From CAZICM01 sp964537685 (GTDB lineage: Bacteria > Myxococcota_A > Polyangia > Polyangiales > Polyangiaceae): a DNA stretch of 40,896 nt. The notes under the pieces are model-generated. The model was not told the origin of the DNA and searched no databases. It worked only from the letters and a program-made list of their open reading frames with translations. A program made the translations under genes and the position numbers. This document shows, in pieces, positions 14,705 to 23,750 of this stretch; the stretch's first letter is position 1; every line of letters starts with the position of its first letter. The stretch spans positions 1-40,896 of the forward strand of contig CAZICM010000076.1 in NCBI GenBank assembly GCA_964537685.1, written 5' to 3'.

Positions 14705-17509
14705 TCAATGTGCCTTGATTGCGGGGCCTGGGCGGCGGGTCTTGGATGCCACAAATTTCCGATCGAAAAGTCTTACGCGGCGCAGGAGCAAATCGAGCAG
14801 GAAGACGCCGATGGCCGCATAAATAAAGCGCTGCCATAGCTCTTCGTGGAAGGTGACTTTTTCACCCGCGGCTTGAAATACGGCGGCCGTGTCTTTGGGA
14901 TCGAGAGAGCCGCCCGTGGCCAGCGCCGCTTTTTCCAGTGACGTGATGTCGGGTTCAAAGCTCGCGTATTCCCGCGGGTAGGGATTCGATACGTGGCCAT
15001 AGCTTACGGCCACGGGCTTTAGGCTTCCGTCGCTTGTTTCGCGCTGATGTTCGGCCCTCAGCAAGAACGAGCCGTATTTATCGAGCACGGCCTTCGCCTC
15101 GTAACGGCCCGGCGCAATCTGCCGCAGATCGACCGTTTTGGTTGTGCCTCCGGGTTCCGGCCCGATGATGCTCAGCTTCGAGACCAGGTTGTTTTCAAAG
15201 CGTTCATCGGCGGTAAAAGCGTCCACTTGAGCGGAAAGAACACCGCCCACAATTTCAGCCTTCATATCCAGCTCGCGCCGATGTTTCTGGCGCATATGCT
15301 CGTGAACGAGCTGGCCCCAGAATTTCGAGAAGCCCGGCCAGCGCAGCCATTCCACGGCCCAGCGCGATTTCACATCGCTGGTCCAGGCGATCGTCCATCC
15401 CAATCCAACGCGCCAGCGCGCCAAAATGGGCTCCGCCGTATCGCTCTGCAAGAGTTCCTGCGCGGGCGGCGGCTTGAGTTTGGTCGACACATATCCGTGA
15501 AGATTGGGCGCGGTACGCACATCGATACCCCGCAAAAAAGCCGCATCGCCCACCTGCGTCACAGGAAACCATTCCTCGACGGCGGCGGCCCTGGCGATCA
15601 TCTCGGTCTCTTTGGTGAATACCCGGGGAAGATTGTTGGGATCGGACACCGGGTGATACCGGCCTCCGCCCACATCGGCGATCATCTTCAGCAATTGTTC
15701 GTCCAAATCGCCGCCCAGGCCCACGGTCGTCACCGTGATCGACTCGGCCACCATCGCGCTGACCAAATCGCGGATACCGCCTTGGGGAGCCTTTCCGTCG
15801 GTCAGCAGAATCACGTGTTTCTTGCGCGCCTGCGTGACCGTCATGTCTTGATAGGCCGCGTCCAGCGCCGAAAAGATTTCGGTTCCGCCTCCAGGCTGAA
15901 TACGCGCGATTTCATTGGCAATGCGGGTGCGGTTGCGCGCGGGCTGCATCTTCACATAGCGGGTCGGCGCTGAATCGAAGGCGATGACTTCAATCATGTC
16001 ATCCGGTGAAAGCGTCGTCGCCGTTGCCTTGGCCGCGGCCTTGGCCATCTCGAGCGGAAGCCCGGTCATCGAACCCGAGCGATCGATGACCAGCGCCATG
16101 GCCACGCTGGGCATTTCCTTTTTGCGCTCGTTATCCATGCGCACCGGCAAAATGCGCTCGATCGTCGTGTGATACCAGCCGCCGAGCCCATAGCCCGATT
16201 CTCCGCCGGCGAATAAAAACCCGCCTCCCAAGTCGCGCACATATTGTTCGATAAGCTCTTGAGCCTGAAGCGAAACGGCTTCCTTGGGCGTGTCGGACAG
16301 AATCACAAAGTCGTAGCGTTCAAGCTCTTTCAGCGATGCGGGAAAGCCCACGGGCGGCCTCACATCCACATCGAGCTGCTGAGCCGTCAGCGCATTGGAC
16401 AGAGGCGCCGCGTGCTGAGGCGTCCCTTCGACATAGAGCACCGCGGGACGGCCCGGAACATCGATGGTCGTCGCATAGCGGTTGTTTTCTTTGAATTTAT
16501 CGGCGGCGATATCCGACAGCTCGAAGGCATAGGTCACTTGCCCCGCCACGCGCACGACGCTTTTGAACACGATGTCGTTTGCGCCTGCTTTTAGCTCTAA
16601 ATCTTTAATGCCATCCAGGCCGTTCAGCGCCTCGCCCTGATACAGCTTCGCCTTGGCGGCTGTCGCGCGGGACGCATAAATATCCGCGTGAATCTCGAAG
16701 GTTTCGCCGACTTTTACGCGCTCGGGCATGCGCAGCTCGCGCACGGCAACCTCGGGGGGAGCGGGCCTGCGGTAGGGAACGGTAAAGAGCTTGACGCCAA
16801 AATCCTTGGCCCGATTCGCTTCGGCCAGCACATCGCCGTCGGTTTGAACACCGTCGGACAGAAGCACCGCCCGCTTGAGATAACCCGGCGGATATAGGCC
16901 ATAGGCGAGCTGAAGCGCGGCCTGCAAATTCGAACCCGCGCCCAGCTCTGCCGCATCGCCCTTTTCGTTCTTGTGCCTCGAGAGGGGCGGAGCCTGTTTA
17001 GGGTCGGCATTTTCCTCCGGCTCGGCGAGGCGCGGCCTGCGCGCAAAGGTGATGACTTTAATAACGCCGTCTTCGGGCTTCTCCGCGAATGCCTTATTTA
17101 AAAGCTCGCGCGCATCATTGAGCGACTCATCCGTGACCGAATCCGACACATCGATGAGATAAATGGAACAGGCTTTTTCGGTGGTCGCGCTTCTCGCCAT
17201 GCGCGAAAGGCCAAGCGCCAGAAGCGCCACAAACGCGATGCGCAGCAGAACCGAAATCATGCGCTGGGGCCAAGGCAGATCGGCCAGCGATTGAGACAGA
17301 ATGCCTACAAACCAAGGCGCGAGCAGCACCGCGCCCAGCATTTTGGGATTCAGCAGCTCGTAGGTCGTTCCATTGCGAACCCATGAAATCGTGGGATCGG
17401 GATGCAAAAGCACATAGCGCCGGTAGGCCCAGAACAAGATGCCCAAGAGCGCGGCACAGGTGATCGTCCACAGAACGATGCGAAACTTCCTGCTTTGAAA
17501 GGCGCTCAC
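14705..17509 (-). CDS. Large membrane protein with two VWA domains and a GATase-like domain
   Basis: 934 residues from the GTG at 17507-17509, which has AGGAGG 8 nt upstream and overlaps the previous stop by 4 nt (GTGA). N-terminal membrane segments cover about residues 10-30, 57-75 and 85-103. The first VWA domain has the MIDAS-type DVSDS (D120). A beta-sandwich-like stretch (about 250-350) and a glutamine-amidotransferase-like Rossmann region (YDFVILSDTPKEA; GGGFLFAGGESGYGLGGW) come next. The second VWA domain has DRSGS (D476) and GGTEIFSALDAAY. A last membrane helix lies near 895-915 with a basic tail. The layout is that of large VWA proteins in MoxR/Bat clusters, thought to work with the AAA+ chaperone in the periplasm or envelope. 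Confidence 0.88.
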   Translation of the reverse strand: MSAFQSRKFRIVLWTITCAALLGILFWAYRRYVLLHPDPTISWVRNGTTYELLNPKMLGAVLLAPWFVGILSQSLADLPWPQRMISVLLRIAFVALLALGLSRMARSATTEKACSIYLIDVSDSVTDESLNDARELLNKAFAEKPEDGVIKVITFARRPRLAEPEENADPKQAPPLSRHKNEKGDAAELGAGSNLQAALQLAYGLYPPGYLKRAVLLSDGVQTDGDVLAEANRAKDFGVKLFTVPYRRPAPPEVAVRELRMPERVKVGETFEIHADIYASRATAAKAKLYQGEALNGLDGIKDLELKAGANDIVFKSVVRVAGQVTYAFELSDIAADKFKENNRYATTIDVPGRPAVLYVEGTPQHAAPLSNALTAQQLDVDVRPPVGFPASLKELERYDFVILSDTPKEAVSLQAQELIEQYVRDLGGGFLFAGGESGYGLGGWYHTTIERILPVRMDNERKKEMPSVAMALVIDRSGSMTGLPLEMAKAAAKATATTLSPDDMIEVIAFDSAPTRYVKMQPARNRTRIANEIARIQPGGGTEIFSALDAAYQDMTVTQARKKHVILLTDGKAPQGGIRDLVSAMVAESITVTTVGLGGDLDEQLLKMIADVGGGRYHPVSDPNNLPRVFTKETEMIARAAAVEEWFPVTQVGDAAFLRGIDVRTAPNLHGYVSTKLKPPPAQELLQSDTAEPILARWRVGLGWTIAWTSDVKSRWAVEWLRWPGFSKFWGQLVHEHMRQKHRRELDMKAEIVGGVLSAQVDAFTADERFENNLVSKLSIIGPEPGGTTKTVDLRQIAPGRYEAKAVLDKYGSFLLRAEHQRETSDGSLKPVAVSYGHVSNPYPREYASFEPDITSLEKAALATGGSLDPKDTAAVFQAAGEKVTFHEELWQRFIYAAIGVFLLDLLLRRVRLFDRKFVASKTRRPGPAIKAH

Positions 17510-19407
17510 ACCGTTATCCTCCTGTGATACGTCAGCCACTCAATGGCGGTGATCGCGATAACCGCCAACAGCAAGTAGCCCCAGATTTCCCGCCGCACGC
17601 CGATCTTGAATTCGCCCACAGCTCCCGCGTTTTTTCCATCCACGGAAAGCTCCTTCAGCGGCTTAATCGAGCTTTCGCGCGTATCCGACAGGTTCGCCGC
17701 GAACATATGGGTTTCCTCGCTACCCGGAGATCCTGTCGAGAGCTTGTAGAATCCGGCCATTTGGCCATGAAACACGGCCCGCCCATCTTTGATTGGCACT
17801 TCGCGCTTCGTTCCGCCGGGCAGCTCCAGCATCGCCGTGTCCGCCGCGCTCGAGGCAGGCACATGCCAAACTTCTCCCGTTCTATACGATGAGATGTAGC
17901 CCACATCCTCTTCAACGAATTCGTTGATGGTGTTGAGAAGCAGGATGGGCCACGCGATACGAAGAGGCAGATCGCTTTCGCGGATATCAAAGCCCAGCGC
18001 GACGAATTTCACGCCTGCGCGCCGGCCTTGAAGCATCAGCGGGCCTTTAAAGCTTTTGGCGATGACTTTGTCGTCTTTGTCGCTCTTCAGAATATGGCCG
18101 CGCGTGATGTTGACGTCGCTGAGCTCGGTGTAGCGGAGGATGGGGTGTTTTGCGTCGAGTTCATCGAAACCGAGCGCATAGGTTTCGTCGCTTTCGATGA
18201 GCTTGCCGACTTCAAAGGGCACATTGGCGCCCGTCGGATTGAGATACAAAAGGCTGCCGCTTCCAGGCGCGACATTGGGCGTTGCGTTGTCGAAAATCGT
18301 CACATCGAACGAGCCCGCCGCAGGATACTTCGAGGGGTTTACCGTCGTGACATCGAGATATTCATCGAGCAAGAGCGCCGCCTCGAGGAACATATTGCCG
18401 GCCGTAACAACCTGAACCCGCGCTCTTCGCCGTTCGGGAAGCAAGGCAAACGCTTTGTTATCGGCGGGAAGATCGTCCTGCGATCCATCGGCCATCGAGA
18501 GCTTGGCCTCGAGCGTGCGCGAAGCTCCAGACAGGTTTGGATAAAAGCGGGGAAGCTTTTCTTCGGGCTTAAGCCGCAGGCGGGTCAGGTCGATAAGCTG
18601 CCCGTCGCCGAAGAGCGAAAGCTCTAAATCCATGGGCTCTTCGCTCATGTTGGTGACTTCGAGCATCACCTCGTAGCGGCTTTTATCGAGCGGGTAGCGG
18701 CGCACCGAAAAGGCTGTGATTGCCGCGTTTACCGAACGTTCGCCGACGGGCAGGTAGGAAAGCTTGGCGTTGCCGAGATGCACCGTTCCCATCGCATCTT
18801 CGGCCTCTCCCAAAACGCCGTCGCTCACCACAATAATCTCGGGCGATCCAAGGCCGCGCAGCGTATCCGTCGCAAAGCGCAGCGCTCTTGGAAAATCGGC
18901 CGCAGAATCGGTGGCTTTAACGGCGCTGACCGCGGCTTCAAGCTCTGAAATTTCGCCTGTCATCGTGGACAGCGGCGTCACAGCCGCATCCATTTGAGCG
19001 ATCAGCATCCGATCGCTTCCCGACAAGCCGCGCACCATCGACCGGATGCGCTCTTTGCTGTGCTCCAGCCGGCTTGGAGCCACATCGGTGGCCTGCATAC
19101 TGGCGCTCGCATCGATAAGCACGACGATATTGCGCCCTTCGATGAGATTGGCCGCCGCGCGGGGATCGCCCAGCGCAAGCAAGAGCAGCGTAAGCAGCAC
19201 GAGCTGAAGCAAGAGCGAAAGAAGCCTTTTCAACTGAGAAAACAGGCTTGTGGCTTCTTTATCGCGGAGAATGCGCTCCCAAATTTTTGAATACGGAACG
19301 GCGATGGGGCGGCGCTTGAGTTTGAGAATATAAAAAACAACGACGATCGCGCCGGCCAGCGCGCCGATCTGCAAAAGCGTCGCAAGGGGTAGCCCTGTGA
19401 AATGCAT
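17506..19407 (-). CDS. BatA-like VWA membrane protein
   Basis: 633 residues. Residues 9-29 and 62-80 are membrane helices of the BatA N-terminal type, separated by a basic loop (LKRRPIAVPYSKIWERILRD). The VWA domain (about 93-225) has an intact MIDAS start, IDASASM (D99, S101, S103). A long periplasmic beta-rich region follows (VMLEVTNMSEEPMDLELSLF), then a GATase-like segment, and a final helix (YLLLAVIAITAIEWL) with a short basic end. BatA-type proteins act with MoxR ATPases in stress tolerance and envelope functions in other bacteria. The gene starts 6 nt after the DUF58 gene and overlaps the next VWA gene, so expression is tightly coupled. Confidence 0.9.
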   Translation of the reverse strand: MHFTGLPLATLLQIGALAGAIVVVFYILKLKRRPIAVPYSKIWERILRDKEATSLFSQLKRLLSLLLQLVLLTLLLLALGDPRAAANLIEGRNIVVLIDASASMQATDVAPSRLEHSKERIRSMVRGLSGSDRMLIAQMDAAVTPLSTMTGEISELEAAVSAVKATDSAADFPRALRFATDTLRGLGSPEIIVVSDGVLGEAEDAMGTVHLGNAKLSYLPVGERSVNAAITAFSVRRYPLDKSRYEVMLEVTNMSEEPMDLELSLFGDGQLIDLTRLRLKPEEKLPRFYPNLSGASRTLEAKLSMADGSQDDLPADNKAFALLPERRRARVQVVTAGNMFLEAALLLDEYLDVTTVNPSKYPAAGSFDVTIFDNATPNVAPGSGSLLYLNPTGANVPFEVGKLIESDETYALGFDELDAKHPILRYTELSDVNITRGHILKSDKDDKVIAKSFKGPLMLQGRRAGVKFVALGFDIRESDLPLRIAWPILLLNTINEFVEEDVGYISSYRTGEVWHVPASSAADTAMLELPGGTKREVPIKDGRAVFHGQMAGFYKLSTGSPGSEETHMFAANLSDTRESSIKPLKELSVDGKNAGAVGEFKIGVRREIWGYLLLAVIAITAIEWLTYHRRITV

Positions 19408-19413
19408 AGGCCC

Positions 19414-20361
19414 TCAGCGGAGGAAGCCTCCCTTGCGGAAGACGCGCAGGATGAGTTCGTCAAACGACACATTCACATCGGCGCGGAAATAGCTCACCTG
19501 TCTCGAGGTGCAGAAGCGCTTTACCTCTTCCAAATAGTCTTCATAAGCCTTGGCGTAGCGCTCGAGCACTTTGGCGGTGACGGTCACTTCGCGCTCATCG
19601 CCTGTCTCGCAATCGTAGACCCTCACATCGCCGCGCAAGTTGGGCCGGGCATCGTGAGTGTCGACGATATGAATGACAAAAGGCTCGAAGCGGTTGTAGC
19701 GCAGCACATTGATTCCGCGCTCAAACCCGGCCGGATCGTAGAGATCGCTGAGCAGAACAGCGAGCCCTCGCCTTTTATGCTGGGCAACGAAGGTCTTCAT
19801 CGCTTCGCCCAGATCGGTCGCCCCCTCGGCCCGCACGCTCCGCAGGAAGCGGAAGACGCGAAAGATGCGGGCTTTACCGCGGGTTGAAGGCGTGCGCCCG
19901 CTGATTTCGTCGGTGGCCGAAACGATGGCGATGCGATCGAGATTGGCCAATCCCACATAAGCGAGCGCCGCGCAGAGCCGCTTGGCCTGCTTTAGTTTTT
20001 CCCCGCCTCCAAAGCCCATCGAAGCCGATGAATCGATGATGAAATAAATCGAAAGATCTTCTTCTTCCTCGTAAAGCCGGATCAGCAAGCGATCGAAGCG
20101 CTGAAAGGCATGCCAGTCGAGATAGCGGAAATCGTCGCCCGCGGTGTAATCGCGGTGATCGGCAAACTCGACGCCCGAACCTGTTTTCTTGGTGCGCCGC
20201 TCGGCCCGCATCGCGCCCGAGAACACGCGCTTGCTCACCATCGCCAGGTAGTCGAGCTTGCGCTGAAACTCATCGTCGAACAGGTCGTCATCGCCGGAAA
20301 GCCCGGCCACGCCCTTCGTAAGAGGCGAAGTTACCCGTTTGAAGATATCCAGCACGCCCAT
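19414..20361 (-). CDS. DUF58 family protein
   Basis: 315 residues. The family signature is complete: GVEFADHRDYTAGDDFRYLD, WHAFQRFDRLLIRLYEEEED and IDSSASMGFGG. The last one is a VWA-like MIDAS (D110, S112, S114). There are no membrane segments, so the protein is probably cytoplasmic or peripheral. This fits the short DUF58 group that partners MoxR ATPases. Its stop is 6 nt before the BatA-like ATG, and it begins 17 nt after the MoxR stop. Confidence 0.93.
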   Translation of the reverse strand: MGVLDIFKRVTSPLTKGVAGLSGDDDLFDDEFQRKLDYLAMVSKRVFSGAMRAERRTKKTGSGVEFADHRDYTAGDDFRYLDWHAFQRFDRLLIRLYEEEEDLSIYFIIDSSASMGFGGGEKLKQAKRLCAALAYVGLANLDRIAIVSATDEISGRTPSTRGKARIFRVFRFLRSVRAEGATDLGEAMKTFVAQHKRRGLAVLLSDLYDPAGFERGINVLRYNRFEPFVIHIVDTHDARPNLRGDVRVYDCETGDEREVTVTAKVLERYAKAYEDYLEEVKRFCTSRQVSYFRADVNVSFDELILRVFRKGGFLR

Positions 20362-20378
20362 TGATTTACCCGCGCCGG

Positions 20379-21383
20379 CTACTTGCTCTCGGGCAAGTGT
20401 TTAAGAATTTCCGCGAGTACATCGTCGGTTTTCACGCCTTCGGCTTCGCCCTCGAAGTTCAAGAGCACGCGATGGCGCAGCGCCGGCAGGGCACAGGCCC
20501 GGACGTCATCGATGGAAGCCGCGAAACGCCCTTCAAACAAGGCGCGGATTTTCGCCGCGAGCAAGAGCGCCTGAGCTCCGCGGGGCGACGCTCCAAACTT
20601 CACGAATTGCTTTACGGTATCGAGGCTTCCGGCTTCGGTGGGATGTGTTCCTTGAAGCAGCCTTACGGCGTAATCCTGCACATGCCGGCCCACGGGGACT
20701 TCGCGCACCAGCTTCTGCATGACCAATAGCTCGGACTTTGTCATCACCGCCTTGGCTTCGGGCGCGTGCACACCCGTTGTGCGATCGAGAATCGCATGCA
20801 GTTCGTCCCGGCCTGGGAAAGGCACATGCAGCTTAAAGAAGAAGCGATCGAGCTGAGCTTCGGGCAGAGGATAGGTGCCTTCGCTCTCGAGCGGGTTTTG
20901 CGTCGCGAGAACGAAGAAAGGCTCGTCCAGCGTGTAGCTCTGTTTCGAGACCGTCACCCGGTGCTCTTGCATCGCTTCGAGCAGCGCGCTCTGCGTCTTT
21001 GGCGTCGCGCGGTTGATCTCGTCGGCGAGCACAATATTCGCGAAAATAGGCCCTTTTCTAAATGAAAAGCTCTTATGGCCGCCCGCCGTTTCTTCGACGA
21101 CGGTGGTGCCGATGATATCGGCGGGCATCATATCGGGCGTGAACTGAATGCGTGAAAACTGAAGCTCGAGCGCTTCGGCCATGGTGCGCACAAGCATCGT
21201 TTTTCCAAGGCCCGGAACGCCTTCCAGCAGCGCATGCGAACCGGCCAGCATGCATGTGAGCACGCCGTCGATGACTTCCCGGTTGCCAACGATGACTTTG
21301 CCCACTTCGTCGCGCAGTACAGAAATACGCTGCTGAAAATCCTGCACCTCTGCCCGCGCTGTTTCTTTGGTTTTTTCCGCCAT
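20379..21383 (-). CDS. MoxR family AAA+ ATPase
   Basis: 334 residues. Walker A is GVPGLGKT (55-62), Walker B is IVLADEINRA (D121, E122), and the sensor region is ATQNPLESEGTYPLPEAQLD. These identify the AAA_3/MoxR clade. The C-terminal lid has PVGRHVQDYAVRLL and FGASPRGAQALL. GGAAGAGATC-type SD (GGAAGAG, 4 nt before the ATG) supports the start. MoxR ATPases are thought to act as chaperones that mature or insert metal cofactors into partner complexes, using VWA proteins as adaptors. The adjacent DUF58 and two VWA genes make up the standard set. Confidence 0.96.
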   Translation of the reverse strand: MAEKTKETARAEVQDFQQRISVLRDEVGKVIVGNREVIDGVLTCMLAGSHALLEGVPGLGKTMLVRTMAEALELQFSRIQFTPDMMPADIIGTTVVEETAGGHKSFSFRKGPIFANIVLADEINRATPKTQSALLEAMQEHRVTVSKQSYTLDEPFFVLATQNPLESEGTYPLPEAQLDRFFFKLHVPFPGRDELHAILDRTTGVHAPEAKAVMTKSELLVMQKLVREVPVGRHVQDYAVRLLQGTHPTEAGSLDTVKQFVKFGASPRGAQALLLAAKIRALFEGRFAASIDDVRACALPALRHRVLLNFEGEAEGVKTDDVLAEILKHLPESK

Positions 21384-21488
21384 GATCTCTTCCTACGCCA
21401 CCTACAAAACACGTCCCCGCGCCGATCTCTTATGCCGATCGCGCCTCTAAAATCCTACGAAAACGCCTCTCAACGCTGCCCTCTTCGC

Positions 21489-23486
21489 TTACTCGCGCGG
21501 CCGGATCAGTTGGAAATACCGCTGCACGTAGAAGCGATATCCATCGGGAATCTTGTCTTTGTTGATCTGCTGCTCCGCCACCGTGCGGTAGTCCGTGTAC
21601 ACCTTCTTATAAGGTTTGCCCTTAAATCCCCGCTCCGCAGCGCTTAGAATCACTTCGCTGTTGCCCTGCCCCTCGCCCGAATCGATGCCCGCGGCCTGCA
21701 CATCCTGCGTTCCCATCTTGGGATTGGTCTTCTGGCCCGCGATCTCGCCGCCTCTGCCCGAACCCCATTCCTTGCCGCCTTGGCCCGAGCCCTCGCCTCC
21801 AGGTTTGTCGCCGCCGCCTCCGGGCTGATTGCCTTGCCCTTCGCCGCCGCCTTGCTCGCCGCCCCCGCTCTGCATCACCAGAATCTTTTTGCCGCCCGGC
21901 CCGATCACCCATTTTTGGCCCTGGCCCTGGCCTTGCTGGCCTTTTCCTTGCTGGCCCTGGCCTTGACCTTCCTGGCCTTCGCCTTCCTCGCCTTCTTGGC
22001 CCTGCTGGCCGTCTTGGCCCTGCTGCTGCTGCCCCTGGCCTTGACCTTGCTGCCCGCTTCCTCCGCGCGCCCGCTTGCCGAACTTCAAAAGCCTTGAAAG
22101 CTGCTGTTTTCCAGCCTGCCCCTGCTGCCTCAAGAGCTCGCGCAATTCCTGAAGCCTCTGCCTCAGCTCTTCCTTTTCCTTGTCGGACATCTGCTCTTGC
22201 TGCATGCGGTTCAAGTCTTCTGCCGCCTGCTCCAGATCGTCCGCCGAGAGCCCTGCTTCGCGCAGCAAATCCTCGGCCGCCTTCGCAAGTTCGCGGTCCA
22301 GCTTGTCGAGCTGCCTTCCCGTCCGCTCTTTCTGTTCCGCCTCGCGATCGAGCCTTTCAAGCTCGCGCTCTTTCTTTTTGAGCAGCTTCTCTTCCTCGGA
22401 CTTTTCTTTTTCCGTGCCCGCGTCGGTCTTTTCTTTTTGCTCGCGCTTCTTGCGGAGAAGCTCTTCCCGAAGCTCCGCCCGCTTTTCATTGACCGCCGCG
22501 AGTGCTTCCTTGCGCTGCTTCGAAGCCTTTTCTAGCGCTTGCTTTAAGCGTTCAAGCTCTTCTTTGCTGGGCTTCTTTTTCTTGTCGCGGAGCTTTTCGG
22601 CCAGCTCTTGCAAATCTTTTTTGGCCTTCTCCAGATCTTTATTCTTCAGCGATTCACCGGCCTTTTTAGCCAAATCGCTCTTCGACAGCTCTTGCCCCGT
22701 TTGCTCCAGCGCTTCATCCAGCGCCTTCCGATCCATCTCGGCGCCCTTGAGCAAATCGCGCTCGAGCTCTTCCATGCGCCGGAACGCCTCGGTGCGATCG
22801 AGCCTTTTATTCGCGATGTCTTCAATCAACTGATTGAATTTATCGATGGCCGCTTTGGTCTCAGGATTTTGATCTTCTTTCTCTAAATCCTTCACCGCAT
22901 CGCGGAACAGCTCGAGATCGTCGGGCGACATCACCAGTGCATCGATGGTGGCCGCCTTGGGCTCTTCTTTGCGGGGAATTCGAATCTCGAGCATCGAAAG
23001 CGCCACAAGGCCCGCGCCCATCAGCAGAGCGAACGCCCAATCTTTGGGGATGCGGATGGGAGCCGCCTTGGAAGGACGGATGTTTTGGCCGTGTTCGCAG
23101 GCATCGTCGATGGCGACTTCCATCAGCGCGGTTCGCTTGTTTTCGGGCAAAGCCTGAAATGCAAGCGCATTGGTGAGGCGATCGTGCAGGTTGTGAGCGC
23201 GGTCCAGGGCCAGCGTTCCAGCGCGGGGAGGAAGGCGCCTGAGCAGTGCGCCCGCGATCATCACGGCGACAAACACACCGGCGCCGATGAGCACCTGCCG
23301 CGCCCGCGTTTCGGAAAGCATATCGGGCGCGATCTTCCGGACGGCCAATGTGCCGGCCGCGGCGGCCAACGCCGTGCACAGAGCGGGAGGCAGCACCGAA
23401 AGAACACGGCTGATGCGCATTCGCAGCTCAACGAAGAATGCGGCGCGCTGGATACGGGCGAGCTTTTGGCTTCTTTTGTCGCTCAC
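21489..23486 (-). CDS. DUF4175-like membrane protein with long coiled coil and Gln/Gly-rich region
   Basis: 665 residues from a GTG start (23484-23486). Hydrophobic segments lie at about 32-50, 64-82 and 148-166. Next comes a charged coiled-coil region of about 260 residues (EELERLKQALEKASKQRKEA is typical), then a Gln/Gly-rich stretch (about 465-590, e.g. GQQGQGQGQQQQGQDGQQ). The C-terminal domain is conserved in look (SAAERGFKGKPYKKVYTDYR). Proteins with this design precede MoxR in myxobacterial Bat-type operons; the function is unknown and may be a scaffold. The gene is first in the large minus-strand block and sits behind two terminator-like hairpins. Its stop is 105 bases before the MoxR start; I see no clear signal in that gap. 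Confidence 0.85.
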   Translation of the reverse strand: MSDKRSQKLARIQRAAFFVELRMRISRVLSVLPPALCTALAAAAGTLAVRKIAPDMLSETRARQVLIGAGVFVAVMIAGALLRRLPPRAGTLALDRAHNLHDRLTNALAFQALPENKRTALMEVAIDDACEHGQNIRPSKAAPIRIPKDWAFALLMGAGLVALSMLEIRIPRKEEPKAATIDALVMSPDDLELFRDAVKDLEKEDQNPETKAAIDKFNQLIEDIANKRLDRTEAFRRMEELERDLLKGAEMDRKALDEALEQTGQELSKSDLAKKAGESLKNKDLEKAKKDLQELAEKLRDKKKKPSKEELERLKQALEKASKQRKEALAAVNEKRAELREELLRKKREQKEKTDAGTEKEKSEEEKLLKKKERELERLDREAEQKERTGRQLDKLDRELAKAAEDLLREAGLSADDLEQAAEDLNRMQQEQMSDKEKEELRQRLQELRELLRQQGQAGKQQLSRLLKFGKRARGGSGQQGQGQGQQQQGQDGQQGQEGEEGEGQEGQGQGQQGKGQQGQGQGQKWVIGPGGKKILVMQSGGGEQGGGEGQGNQPGGGGDKPGGEGSGQGGKEWGSGRGGEIAGQKTNPKMGTQDVQAAGIDSGEGQGNSEVILSAAERGFKGKPYKKVYTDYRTVAEQQINKDKIPDGYRFYVQRYFQLIRPRE

Positions 23487-23519
23487 GGGTCTTCGGAGCT
23501 CCGATTTAAGGTCAGCGGC

Positions 23520-23525
23520 ATTGTA
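23520..23525 (-). promoter_or_regulatory. Possible -10 element of the MoxR/VWA operon
   Basis: On the minus strand the hexamer TACAAT lies 34 bases before the GTG start of the DUF4175-like gene, downstream of two terminator-like hairpins. No convincing -35 box at 16-18 bp is seen, so this is a weak call based on position and the -10 match alone. Confidence 0.3.
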
Positions 23526-23604
23526 GCTGCTGACGGATCTTCAGCTTGAAAGTTCCTTCGCAGAAAAAAAACGTTTCAGGCGCTTCAAAGCTTACGCGGC
23601 CAAA

Positions 23605-23636
23605 CAAAAAAAGCCCTTCCAATGGCTTATGGGCTT
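23605..23636 (-). terminator. Rho-independent terminator-like hairpin (second)
   Basis: Read on the minus strand, AAGCCC (23631-23636) and GGGCTT (23611-23616) form a 6-bp stem around a 14-nt loop, followed by a T-run (23605-23610). It lies downstream of the response-regulator/H1-like gene and of another hairpin, so it probably backs up termination before the MoxR operon. Confidence 0.5.
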
Positions 23637-23646
23637 GAAATTCAAA

Positions 23647-23712
23647 AAACAAAATCAAAAACAAAAAACAAAAGCACGATGCAATCGGGAGTTGAGCCCT
23701 TCGCACCGTGCT
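23647..23712 (-). terminator. Rho-independent terminator of the REC-H1-like gene
   Basis: On the minus strand AGCACGGTGC (23703-23712) pairs with GCATCGTGCT (23673-23682), a 10-bp stem with one G-U pair. It is followed directly by a T-rich tract (TTTGTTTTTTG, then more T-rich sequence to about 23647). It starts about 38 bases after the stop codon of the response regulator gene, in the right orientation to end its transcript. Confidence 0.75.
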
Positions 23713-23750
23713 TGTTTCCGTGCTTGTTTCCCGCGACCGCTAACGGCGAA

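Noticed and set aside
15047..15973. 308-codon plus-strand ORF opposite the double-VWA gene
   Set aside because: No recognisable domain and a His/Arg/Gly bias expected of an antisense frame; the minus strand holds an intact VWA protein.
22180..22833. Ser/Arg/Phe-rich plus-strand ORF
   Set aside because: Antisense shadow of the coiled-coil part of the DUF4175-like protein; composition follows from Glu/Lys codons on the other strand.
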